Source of the DNA: Gluconacetobacter sacchari
GTDB lineage: Bacteria > Pseudomonadota > Alphaproteobacteria > Acetobacterales > Acetobacteraceae
Direction of reading: 5' to 3'
DNA: 43,375 nt
NCBI RefSeq assembly: GCF_014174255.1
Contig: NZ_JABEQJ010000038.1
Span: 1-43,375, forward strand
Shown here piece by piece: positions 9,439-17,440 of the stretch. Every line of letters starts with the position of its first letter. Position 1 is the stretch's first letter. Under the pieces are notes generated by a model that saw only the letters and a list, made by a program, of their open reading frames with translations, was not told where the DNA came from and searched no databases. The translations under genes were made by a program, and so were the position numbers.

Positions 9439-10670
9439 CTCTGTCGTTCATCGGTTTCGGCATAGGCTTTGACCGTTCCCCTGTCACACCGTACCCATCC
9501 GACGACGGATTGTCGCCCCGCCCGCAGCAATCCGGGCTGGTCGCGCCGCAGCCGCATGCCCCCGGCATCATAGTCCAGGATGTAGCCGTTCATGCCGTCG
9601 GCGGCCGCCGGGCAGGGGCTTTCGATCCGGATGGCCGGCGGGCCCGGGGCATCCGCGTTGCCGTCATTGGCGAGGAGGATATCGTAAGGGGACGTGGCCG
9701 AGGGCCGGTGCAAGCGGACCGACAGTGCGGCGCGCAGGGGCTGGCGGGTGACGACCGCGCGCCATGCCGGCAGGCTCCAGGCCCGTCGGTCGTCGGCTGT
9801 CGGCAGGCGGAACCATACCCAGCCGGCCAGCCCCCGTGGCGGGGCGTGGTCGATGCGTTTCATGAAGGCGGCGATGTCGGCGGGAGCGGCCACCAGTTCG
9901 CGGCCGCCGTCGGTGCCCATGAAACGGTCCAGTTCGCTCTCGACGCCCGCGATCCGTCCGTCTGTGCCCCATGTGACGCGGGCGCCGTAGGCGGGCAGCG
10001 CGACGTGCCAGGGGCCGTGGCGGCGCTGCGCGAAAAGCCGGACCCATTCGTGGGATCTTTCCGGATCGAACAGGCCGGATTGCGGGTTCTGGACCGCATG
10101 GATCTGCAGGACCGCGTCATCGGCCCGCGCCAGCACGTCGTTCAGCGCGGGAGAGGCCAGCCAGGCCGGCAGGACGGTGACGGAAACGGGCGTGCCCGGC
10201 CCCAGGCGGCCGCGCAGCAGCGCCAGGAACCGCGCATAGGCCCGCAGGCGGGCGGTCGCGCAATCATGGTCGATTTCGATGCCGGAAAGCGGAATGCCGC
10301 TTTGGCGCCATCGGGTCTTCAGATCGAGAATGCGGGTTGCCAGCAGGCCTTCGTCCCAATCGGCGAGTTGGCCCTCGACGCGGATCACGGCGATGACCGG
10401 CCGGCGCGATCGCGCGAGGAGAGCGGCGTCGGGGTGGGTGGCCGTCCAGGTGCCATGCCCGTCCAGCTCGGCCGCGAGGATGCGCCATGCATGGATCATG
10501 TCCTGGCTGGCGGTGAGCGCCGCGCCGACGGCGGGTGTCCATTGGCGTTGCCAGATATAGGCGTCGCTGGGCAGCCGGGTGGCGCGCCGCGTGGTGAGGG
10601 CCGCGTGGATGCCGATGAGGCAGAATAAAATGGCGACGAGGATGAAGGGTCTTCGGAGAAAATCGGTCAT
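9435..10670 (-). CDS. DUF3142 domain protein
   Basis: A 411-aa protein with an N-terminal membrane segment (FILVAILFCLIGIHAAL), then the DUF3142 region starting at SDAYIWQRQWTPAVGAAL. Further family blocks are PVIAVIRVEGQLADWDEGLL, GIEIDHDCATARLRAYARFL, VSVTVLPAWL and LQIHAVQNPQSGLFDPERSH. The pattern of a predicted beta/alpha barrel with an acidic pair (EIDHD) recalls glycoside-hydrolase-like TIM barrels, but no enzymatic activity is established for the family as far as I know. It is the first gene of a two-gene coupled unit with the 771-aa protein. Confidence 0.75.
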   Translation of the reverse strand: MTDFLRRPFILVAILFCLIGIHAALTTRRATRLPSDAYIWQRQWTPAVGAALTASQDMIHAWRILAAELDGHGTWTATHPDAALLARSRRPVIAVIRVEGQLADWDEGLLATRILDLKTRWRQSGIPLSGIEIDHDCATARLRAYARFLALLRGRLGPGTPVSVTVLPAWLASPALNDVLARADDAVLQIHAVQNPQSGLFDPERSHEWVRLFAQRRHGPWHVALPAYGARVTWGTDGRIAGVESELDRFMGTDGGRELVAAPADIAAFMKRIDHAPPRGLAGWVWFRLPTADDRRAWSLPAWRAVVTRQPLRAALSVRLHRPSATSPYDILLANDGNADAPGPPAIRIESPCPAAADGMNGYILDYDAGGMRLRRDQPGLLRAGRQSVVGWVRCDRGTVKAYAETDERQR

Positions 10671-10913
10671 CGCGTTGCGTCAGGCCTGCCGACCATCCCG
10701 TTCCTTCCGGCTGCCGGACATGGCGTGAGGATAGCCCCGCGGCGTGGGGGACAGAAGCCGCTTTCGGGCGGTTTCCTCGATGGGGGGGGAGATCCGCTTT
10801 CCGCGCGGGTCGGGGCCGTTCATCGGCCTTCTTGCCGAACCGCCGCGAAACGGGCACGGCATTCCCTCTATCCGGCCCCCTGCATCCTTCCCGATTGTCC
10901 GAGAACAGACCCC

Positions 10914-11888
10914 GTGACCCATCCCGCTCCTGCTTCCTCGTCCCATGGCGGTGCCGATGCGCTGCGCGGTATCCTGCTGGCGTTCGGCGCCTTTGCCGCG
11001 TTCTCGTGCAGCGATGCCAGCGTCAAGCTGATCCGGGACGGGTTGCCGCCCTATGAATGCGCGTTTTTCGGCTCGCTCTCCGCGCTGGTGGTGTTTCCGT
11101 TCCTGCTCGGGGGGAAGGACCGGCTGACCGATGTGTTCGCGACCCGGAACCGCAGGCTGTGGATGGTCCGCTTCATCGCCTATCCGCTGGGGATCATCGG
11201 CAGTGTGACCGCGTTCAGCCATCTGTCGATGGCGGAGGCGTTTACGCTGATCTTTCTCCAGCCCTCGTTCGTGACGCTGATGTCGATCGTCTTCCTCCGG
11301 GAGCGGATCGGCCTGCCGCGCTGGGTGGCGATCGGACTGGGCTTCGTCGGCGTGCTGATCGTGCTGCGGCCCGGGCTGCGGCCCCTGTCGATCGGGCATC
11401 TGGGCGCCGTCGTCGCCGGGATGGCGGGGGCGGTCTCGGTCGTGACCTTTCGGGCGTCCGGCACCCATGAAAAGCAGATTTCGCTGTTCGGGGCCGGCAT
11501 CCTGGGCGGCATCACCATTTGCGGGCTGGTCAGCATCCCGGGCTTTGCGCTGCCCACGCCGCATCAGGCCGGCCTGCTGGCCGGTTACGGGCTGCTGGCG
11601 GCCGTGGCGAACGTGCTGCTGATGCATGCCGCGTTCCATGCCCCGGCGGGGGCGATCGCGCCGACCCAGTACAGCCAGATGATCTGGGCGCTGGCGATCG
11701 GGCATCTGGTGTTCGGCGATTCGGCGGACATGGTGACATTGAGCGGAATCGGGCTGATCATCTGTTCCGGCCTGATCACGCTGGTTCGCGAGCAGGAAAA
11801 ACATGTGCCCGGACCGCCGCCGATCGCGGTCAGCCGAGGGCATGCGGCGTCGATGCTGGTGAGCGAGGAGCAGGACGCCGCCCTCTGA
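10914..11888 (+). CDS. EamA-family (DMT) transporter
   Basis: A 324-aa inner-membrane protein with about ten hydrophobic segments arranged as two EamA repeats. The first starts at LRGILLAFGAFAAFSCSDAS, the second near GVLIVLRPGLRPL/ GHLGAVVAGMAGAVSVVTFR. Drug/metabolite exporters of this type move amino acids, bases or other metabolites out of the cell; the substrate cannot be told from sequence. The GTG at 10914 is chosen because the hydrophobic domain starts about 15 residues later and the open frame upstream (to 10725) encodes non-family sequence. No strong ribosome site is seen. The gene stands alone, convergent with the marR gene. Confidence 0.8.
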   Translation: MTHPAPASSSHGGADALRGILLAFGAFAAFSCSDASVKLIRDGLPPYECAFFGSLSALVVFPFLLGGKDRLTDVFATRNRRLWMVRFIAYPLGIIGSVTAFSHLSMAEAFTLIFLQPSFVTLMSIVFLRERIGLPRWVAIGLGFVGVLIVLRPGLRPLSIGHLGAVVAGMAGAVSVVTFRASGTHEKQISLFGAGILGGITICGLVSIPGFALPTPHQAGLLAGYGLLAAVANVLLMHAAFHAPAGAIAPTQYSQMIWALAIGHLVFGDSADMVTLSGIGLIICSGLITLVREQEKHVPGPPPIAVSRGHAASMLVSEEQDAAL

Positions 11889-11924
11889 CCGCGCGGGGGC
11901 GCCAGCATCGGGGCGCCACCAGTA

Positions 11925-12410
11925 TCAGCCGATCTCGGGAGGCAGGTTTGCCATCCCCTCGGCGAGCATGCCGACGAGGCGCACGAGCTGGTCGAAATCG
12001 CTCTCGCTCCAGTCCCGGAACAGGGAGACGGCCATGGCGGCGCGGGCGCGGTCCACGGCGTCCGTCGCGTTCCTGCCCTGCGGGGTGATCGTCGCCTCGC
12101 GCACCCGGCGGTCGGCCGCGCTGCCGTGGCGGGTCACCAGACCCAGTTCCGCCAGCCGCGCGATCTGCCGGCTGACCGTCGTGTGATCGCGGCCGACGCG
12201 GCCGGCGAGATCGACCACGCCGATCGGGCCCAGCCGCTCGACCAAAACCAGCAGCGGAAACAGCGCGCGCTCCAGCGTGAGGCCGGCGGCCTTCAGCATC
12301 GCCTCGTCCCGCTCCGGCCGGTTCATGACGCCGACGATCTCGATCAGCGACCGATGGAGCGCCGGAAGCTTCATACATATATGTGCATCATGCACATTTT
12401 TGGTTGACAT
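11925..12410 (-). CDS. MarR-family transcriptional regulator
   Basis: A 161-aa winged-helix repressor. The DNA-binding domain reads GPIGVVDLAGRVGRDHTTVS, RQIARLAELGLVTR and then the wing (SAADRRVREATITPQGR), all classic MarR. AAGGAGG lies about 8 nt before the ATG at 12410, which fixes the start; a second Met twelve codons in is also possible. It is divergent from a flavin monooxygenase gene with only 58 nt between start codons, and two copies of a palindrome flank that gap. It probably represses both genes and is released by an aromatic or other small ligand. Confidence 0.88.
   Translation of the reverse strand: MSTKNVHDAHICMKLPALHRSLIEIVGVMNRPERDEAMLKAAGLTLERALFPLLVLVERLGPIGVVDLAGRVGRDHTTVSRQIARLAELGLVTRHGSAADRRVREATITPQGRNATDAVDRARAAMAVSLFRDWSESDFDQLVRLVGMLAEGMANLPPEIG
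12381..12397. promoter_or_regulatory. Likely MarR operator 1
   Basis: A perfect 17-bp palindrome (ATGTGCAT-C-ATGCACAT) lies within the first codons of marR. Its centre is 48 bp from that of a second, imperfect copy on the other side of the promoter gap. Size and spacing fit MarR-dimer sites. Confidence 0.65.
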
Positions 12411-12430
12411 TCCGGCGCCCTCCTTAATAT
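12404..12430 (+). promoter_or_regulatory. Candidate promoter of the flavin monooxygenase gene
   Basis: A consensus TTGACA (12404-12409) and TAATAT (12425-12430) are separated by 15 bp, slightly short. The -10 box overlaps the second operator copy, so a bound MarR protein would block RNA polymerase. Confidence 0.4.
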
Positions 12431-12445
12431 GTGCAATATGCATAT
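12429..12445. promoter_or_regulatory. Likely MarR operator 2
   Basis: ATGTGCAA-T-ATGCATAT matches the perfect operator 1 with two departures from symmetry. It sits between the candidate -10 box and the start codon of the monooxygenase gene. Confidence 0.55.
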
Positions 12446-12468
12446 AATTCCCGGAGGAGGGAAGCGAA

Positions 12469-13950
12469 ATGGATGTTTCACGGGAGACGGATATTCTAAT
12501 CTGCGGCGCGGGGGCGGCCGGGCTGACGCTTGCGGTCGATCTGGCCCGCCGTGGGGTCTCGTTTCGCCTGATCGATCGGCTGGATGGTCCGTTCGCGGGG
12601 TCGCGCGGCAAGGGGATCCAGCCGCGTACCCAGGAAATATTCGAGGATCTGGGCGTGATCGACCGCCTGGCCGCGGAAGGGGGGCCATATCCGCCGCAGC
12701 GCGCGTATCGCGACGACGGCGCGCATGACGATACGCAGGGCATCGCGATGTCGCCGCCGACGGTGGACGAGCCCTATCGCGCGCCGTTGCTGGTACCGCA
12801 GTCGCGCACCGAAGCGGTCTTGCGCGACCGGCTGGCGGAATGGGGCCATCGGCCGGACTATGCCAGCCGGCTGACCGCGTTCGTCGATGATGGCGAGGGC
12901 GTGCGCGCCCATGTCACGGGCGCGGGCGGGGAGCAGGTCGTCCGCTGCCGTTACCTGATCGGCGCGGATGGCGGGCGGTCTTTCGTCCGGCATGCCCTGG
13001 AGGTCGGCTTTCCCGGCAAGACGCTCGGCATGCGCGCGATGGTTGCCGATATCGTGCTGGACGGCCTGGAACCGACGGTGTGGCACCGGTTTCACGAGGG
13101 TGACATGCAGCGGCAGATTTCGTTCTGTCCTTTGCCGCATTGCGATCTGTTCCAGCTTCAGGCGCCGATCCCGTTCGATGGCGCGGCCGATCTGTCCGTC
13201 GATGGCATCCAGGCCTTTATCGACGCCCGCCTGCCGCCGGGGGCGATCCGGGTGCGGGCGGTGCGCTGGGCGTCGGATTATGCGATGAATGCGCGCCTCG
13301 CCGATCATTATCGGGTCGGCCGGGTGTTTCTGGTGGGGGATGCCGCGCATATCCATCCGCCGACGGGCGGACAGGGGCTGAATACCAGCGTTCAGGATGC
13401 CTATAACCTGGGCTGGAAGCTGGGCGCGGTCCTGGCCGGCGCGCCGGCGGCATTGCTCGACACCTACGAGGAGGAACGCCGGCCGATCGCCGCCGGGATG
13501 CTGGGGCTGTCGACCCATCTGCTCGAACGGGCCCGGCAGGGCGAAATGCGCCGGGGGCGGGAGGTTCACCAGCTCGATCTCGGTTATCGCGGTTCGTCGC
13601 TCTCGCTGGATCGGGGCGGTGATCCTCATCGCCTGATGGCCGGCGATCGGATGCCCGACGCGGTGCTGCGCGGGGCGGGCGGGCAGGCGCGGCGGCTGTT
13701 CGACCTGATGGCCGGGCCGCATTGGACGCTGCTTCTGGGCGCGGGCGCCGCCCCCGTTGCCCCGCGTGACGGGGTGCGCGCCTGGCGTGTCGGGCTTGGG
13801 GGGGCATTGCCGGATGGGGGGGATCTATCGGGCCTGGAGGCTGGGGGGTGCGTGCTCGTGCGGCCTGACGGTTATGTCGGGGCGCGTCTGGCCGCGGGGG
13901 AGATGGGAGGGCTGGCGGCTTATCTCGCGGCGGTTTCCGTTCCTTTTTGA
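12469..13950 (+). CDS. FAD-dependent aromatic monooxygenase (class A, PheA/TfdB type)
   Basis: The 493-aa protein is a single-component flavoprotein hydroxylase that would use NAD(P)H and oxygen to hydroxylate an aromatic or similar ring. Family motifs in order: GAGAAG (residues 13-18, ADP of FAD), the DG motif in YLIGADGGRSFVR (near 167), and the GD motif VFLVGDAAHIHPPTGGQGLN (near 290). The closing domain resembles the thioredoxin-like C-terminus of phenol and 3-(3-hydroxyphenyl)propionate hydroxylases. A GGAGGAGGG stretch lies about 9 nt before the ATG. Divergence from a MarR gene suggests induction by its substrate. The exact substrate is unknown; no ring-cleavage genes are nearby. Confidence 0.85.
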   Translation: MDVSRETDILICGAGAAGLTLAVDLARRGVSFRLIDRLDGPFAGSRGKGIQPRTQEIFEDLGVIDRLAAEGGPYPPQRAYRDDGAHDDTQGIAMSPPTVDEPYRAPLLVPQSRTEAVLRDRLAEWGHRPDYASRLTAFVDDGEGVRAHVTGAGGEQVVRCRYLIGADGGRSFVRHALEVGFPGKTLGMRAMVADIVLDGLEPTVWHRFHEGDMQRQISFCPLPHCDLFQLQAPIPFDGAADLSVDGIQAFIDARLPPGAIRVRAVRWASDYAMNARLADHYRVGRVFLVGDAAHIHPPTGGQGLNTSVQDAYNLGWKLGAVLAGAPAALLDTYEEERRPIAAGMLGLSTHLLERARQGEMRRGREVHQLDLGYRGSSLSLDRGGDPHRLMAGDRMPDAVLRGAGGQARRLFDLMAGPHWTLLLGAGAAPVAPRDGVRAWRVGLGGALPDGGDLSGLEAGGCVLVRPDGYVGARLAAGEMGGLAAYLAAVSVPF

Positions 13951-14164
13951 CGAGGAGAACCAACGCCCCCTCTTTGGTCATTTCCTTCCGGGTCGATGGG
14001 CCGCCTGATCCCGCGGTGCCGGCGCCCGGGGGCCGTGGGATGACGGGGCGCGTGATGCATCCTGGTGACAGCGGAATTGCGGGGCGGCCTCTTGACGGGC
14101 GTGGGCCGGACGGCCGTTATCACACGCGTCGGGCCGGAAAAGGCCTGCTGCAAGGAAAACGACC

Positions 14165-15556
14165 ATGGCGTACGCAACGACCAACCCCTATACCGGCGAA
14201 GTGCTGGCCACCTTTCCGGATGCCACGGATGACGAGGTGCGCCAGGCGATCGACGACGCCCATACGGCCTTTCTGGCCTGGCGCGACACGCCGTTTGCCA
14301 CCCGCGCCGCCGTGATGACGAAGGCGGCCCGGATCCTGCGCGCCGAGACCGATGAATTCGCCCGCCTGCTGACGCTGGAGATGGGCAAGCTGTTCGCCGA
14401 GGCCAAGGCCGAGGTGGAATTGTCGGCGGCGATCTTCGATTACTATGCGGAACATGCCGAGCGCCTGCTGGCGCCGGAGCGGCTGCCGGTGTCCGACCCG
14501 CGTTCGGGCGAGGCGATGCTGGTGCATCAGCCGCTGGGCGTGCTGCTGGCGATCGAGCCGTGGAATTTCCCGTATTACCAGATCGCGCGGATCATCGCGC
14601 CGCAGCTTTCGGCCGGCAACACCGTGCTGCTGAAACATGCGTCGAACGTGCCGCAGAGTGCCGGGATCTTCCAGGTGCTGATGCAGCGCGCCGGGCTGCC
14701 GGACGGCGCGTTCCGCAACCTTTACCCCACGCGCGGGCAGGTCGAGATGATCCTGAACGATCCGCGCGTGTGCGGCGCCGCGCTGACCGGATCGGAAGGT
14801 GCCGGGGCGGTGATCGCGTCGCAGGCCGGCAAGGCATTGAAGAAGACGACCATGGAGCTGGGCGGTGCCGATGCCTTCGTGGTGCTGGAGGATGCGGACC
14901 TGGAGAAGACCGCGCGATGGGCGGTGTTCGGCCGGCACTGGAATGCCGGGCAGGTGTGCGTGTCGTCGAAGCGGGTGATCGTGGTCGATGCGGTCTATGA
15001 CCGGTTCATGGAACTCTATACCGCCGGCGTCGCGGCGCTGAAGGCCGGCGACCCGATGGACCCGGATACCACGCTGGCGCCGCTGTCGTCGCAGGCGGCG
15101 GCCAAGGAGATTCGCGAGAACATCGCCAAGGCGGTGACCCATGGCGCGACGGCGACCGAGGTCGGCCCCCGGGTGCCGGAGACCGGCGCCTTCGTCCAGC
15201 CGACGATCCTGACCGGGATGACGGGCGACAACCCCGCGCGCCTGTGGGAGTTCTTCGGCCCGGTGTCGATGATCTTCCGCGCCCGCGACGAGGCCGACGC
15301 GATCCGCATCGCCAACGACACGCCGTACGGCCTGGGTGGGTCGGTCTTCACCCGGGACACCGCGCGCGGGGTCGAGGTGGCGAAGAAGATCCATACCGGC
15401 ATGGTGTTCGTGAACCATCCGACGATGGTCAAGGCCGACCTGCCGTTCGGCGGCGTCGGGCGCTCCGGCTACGGCCGCGAACTGATCGGGCTCGGGATCA
15501 AGGAGTTCGTCAACCACAAGCTGATCGACGTCGTCGATATCGACGCGCCGTTCTGA
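14165..15556 (+). CDS. gabD: NAD(P)-dependent succinate-semialdehyde dehydrogenase
   Basis: An aldehyde dehydrogenase of 463 aa that should oxidise succinate semialdehyde to succinate, linking GABA or 2-oxoglutarate breakdown to the TCA cycle. The motifs are PWNFP (132-136, with the oxyanion Asn), GS-EGAG (cofactor), ELGGADAFVV with the general base Glu near 231 and GQVCVSSKR with the catalytic Cys near 265. The length and the start (AYATTNPYTGEVLATFPDAT) match the GabD1/YneI-like short SSADH class. The assignment to succinate semialdehyde rests on this subfamily likeness; other short aldehydes are possible. AAGGA is present just before the ATG. Confidence 0.82.
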   Translation: MAYATTNPYTGEVLATFPDATDDEVRQAIDDAHTAFLAWRDTPFATRAAVMTKAARILRAETDEFARLLTLEMGKLFAEAKAEVELSAAIFDYYAEHAERLLAPERLPVSDPRSGEAMLVHQPLGVLLAIEPWNFPYYQIARIIAPQLSAGNTVLLKHASNVPQSAGIFQVLMQRAGLPDGAFRNLYPTRGQVEMILNDPRVCGAALTGSEGAGAVIASQAGKALKKTTMELGGADAFVVLEDADLEKTARWAVFGRHWNAGQVCVSSKRVIVVDAVYDRFMELYTAGVAALKAGDPMDPDTTLAPLSSQAAAKEIRENIAKAVTHGATATEVGPRVPETGAFVQPTILTGMTGDNPARLWEFFGPVSMIFRARDEADAIRIANDTPYGLGGSVFTRDTARGVEVAKKIHTGMVFVNHPTMVKADLPFGGVGRSGYGRELIGLGIKEFVNHKLIDVVDIDAPF

Positions 15557-15570
15557 CGGCGTGACCGGGG

Positions 15571-15600
15571 CGCCGGCCGGTCCTGCCGGATCGGCCGGCG
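15571..15600 (+). terminator. Strong GC hairpin after gabD
   Basis: A perfect 9-bp stem (CGCCGGCCG/CGGCCGGCG) with a 12-nt loop begins 15 nt after the gabD stop and lies before tRNA-Thr. There is no T-run, so termination is plausible but not certain. Confidence 0.4.
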
Positions 15601-15659
15601 ATCCTGCCCGGAAGGGGGCTTGCAATGCCCTTTCAGGCCCGTTATACGCTCGCCTCGTT

Positions 15660-15735
15660 GCCGGTGTAGCTCAGTTGGTAGAGCACGTCATTCGTAATGA
15701 TGGGGTCGGGAGTTCGAATCTCTTCACCGGCACCA
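15660..15735 (+). tRNA. tRNA-Thr (CGU)
   Basis: A complete cloverleaf can be drawn. The acceptor stem is GCCGGTG/CACCGGC and the D arm is GCTC..GAGC. The anticodon loop TTCGTAA has anticodon CGT, and the T arm contains GTTCGAATC. The discriminator A and CCA are encoded. Confidence 0.95.
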
Positions 15736-15970
15736 CTCGGCCTTTCCTTCTGATCGTGGGCCGGGTGGTCTGGCAGGATAGTGCCGGTTCCGCCTCCGGG
15801 CCGGCGGGCCGTGTCGTCGCGCGGCGCTTCCGTTATCCAAATATTCCGGTTTTCCAGAGATGATCGCGTCATCGCCGGCCGGTCATGCGGTGGCCCGGCG
15901 GCTCTCGTCATGGCAGCAATATGCTGGATGACTATCGCGGGTCCGATTTTGATCTATAGTACGGCGGGTC

Positions 15971-17440
15971 ATGAGCGAGACGATGTCAGCGCGGACTTCA
16001 CGCATGCTCCGTCGGGGCCCCTGGCCGCGCCGGACGGCCGATTTGCGGCATGTCCGGACGATCGACGACCTGGTGGAATGTCCCGGATGCGGCCTGTTTC
16101 AGCGCCGCCCGCCGTTGGAGGCTGGCGAACTGGCCGCCTGCGCGCGTTGTGGGCAGACGCTGGAATGGCGGCGCCGGACCTCGCCCTTGCAGACGCCGCT
16201 GGCCTTCTGCATCAGTTCCTGCGCCCTGTACCTGGCCGCGCTGGCGTCGTCGCTGATGACGCTGGACGTGTATGGGCGCGAGCGCACCGTGGACCTGCTG
16301 ACCGGGCCGATGGAACTGCTGCATGAGGGGTGGGGGGAGGCCGGGCTGCTGGTCGGGCTGGTCACCATCGCGGCACCGGCGGTGGTGATCGGCATGATGT
16401 TCGCCATCCTCTATGCCGCCAGCCGGCGGCACATGCCCGACTGGGCGCCGCATCTGCTGATCTGGTACGAGAAGATGCGGCCGTGGTCGATGGTCGAGGT
16501 CTATGTCCTGGGCATCTTCGTGGCCTACACCAAGCTGACCGACCTGGCGCATGTCGATGTGGGGCCCGCGGTCTATCTGATCTCGGCCCTGATGCTGACC
16601 ATGGCGGCGACGGATTCGACCCTCGATACCGAGCGGATCTGGCGGCACCGGCGGGTGGAGGCCATCACCCGGCAGGAAGACGGCCAGCGGGTGGCGGTCA
16701 GCCACGTCCATATCGACCAGATTGCGCTGCCGCCGGTCGATCGTCTGGTGGCCTGCCCGTCATGCGGGCTGGTGGGCGAACTGGGCGCGCCGGTCAGCAA
16801 CCTGCGCTGCGTCGGCGTCTGCCCGCGCTGCGGCCATCGGGTGTGGCGCCGGGCGCCCGACACGCTGGCGCGGACCAGCGCCTTCCTGCTGTCGGCGGTC
16901 ATCTTCTATTTCCCGGCCAATCTCTACCCGGTGATGACCTTTTCCAAGCTGGGGGGCGGGGGAGGCCATACGATCATCGAAGGCGCGATCGAGTTGTGGC
17001 AGGACGGGATGATTCCGCTGTCGCTGCTGGTGTTCTTCGCCAGCATCCTGGTGCCGATGCTCAAGATCCTCAGCCTGAGCTGGATGGTGATCGGGACCTG
17101 GCGCGGATCGTCCTTCGCGCTGGTCCAGCGCACGCGGCTGTTCCGCATCGTCGATGTGATCGGCCGGTGGTCGATGATCGACGTCTTCATGGTCTCGATC
17201 CTGGTGGCGGTGGTCCGGTTCAATTCGCTGGCGAGCGTCACGGCCAATGCCGGCATGGTGGCCTTCGCCTCCGTGGTGGTGCTGACGCTGTTCGCGGCAT
17301 GGAGCTTCGACCCCAGGGTGATGTGGGATGCGGCGGGCCTGAACGGACCGTCGCCCGATGGCGTGGCCTCGGCCGCCGTGCGTCCGCGGCGCGACCGGCG
17401 CGGCGCGGAGACTGACAGGATGGAGCCCAGGCAGGCGTGA
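15971..17440 (+). CDS. pqiA: Paraquat-inducible protein A, PqiA (inner-membrane)
   Basis: PqiA is the integral membrane partner of the MCE protein PqiB in a system thought to move lipids between the two membranes. The 489-aa protein has two homologous halves. Each starts with a zinc-ribbon (CPGC at 37-40 with CARC at 57-60; later CPSC with CPRC) and continues with a four-helix membrane block. Examples are FCISSCALYLAALASSLMTL and SAVIFYFPANLYPVMTFSKL, the latter with the family PxNxxPVM motif. The frame ends in GTGA, where pqiB starts. The 235-nt region after tRNA-Thr should carry the promoter; no clear boxes were found. Confidence 0.9.
   Translation: MSETMSARTSRMLRRGPWPRRTADLRHVRTIDDLVECPGCGLFQRRPPLEAGELAACARCGQTLEWRRRTSPLQTPLAFCISSCALYLAALASSLMTLDVYGRERTVDLLTGPMELLHEGWGEAGLLVGLVTIAAPAVVIGMMFAILYAASRRHMPDWAPHLLIWYEKMRPWSMVEVYVLGIFVAYTKLTDLAHVDVGPAVYLISALMLTMAATDSTLDTERIWRHRRVEAITRQEDGQRVAVSHVHIDQIALPPVDRLVACPSCGLVGELGAPVSNLRCVGVCPRCGHRVWRRAPDTLARTSAFLLSAVIFYFPANLYPVMTFSKLGGGGGHTIIEGAIELWQDGMIPLSLLVFFASILVPMLKILSLSWMVIGTWRGSSFALVQRTRLFRIVDVIGRWSMIDVFMVSILVAVVRFNSLASVTANAGMVAFASVVVLTLFAAWSFDPRVMWDAAGLNGPSPDGVASAAVRPRRDRRGAETDRMEPRQA

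Noticed and set aside
6442-9465. Plus-strand frame of 1007 codons
   Set aside because: It is the antisense shadow of the 771-aa gene and also runs through the DUF2501 gene. It is Gly/Arg/Val-rich with no domain. The minus-strand gene has a proper start, a membrane segment and a coupled neighbour.
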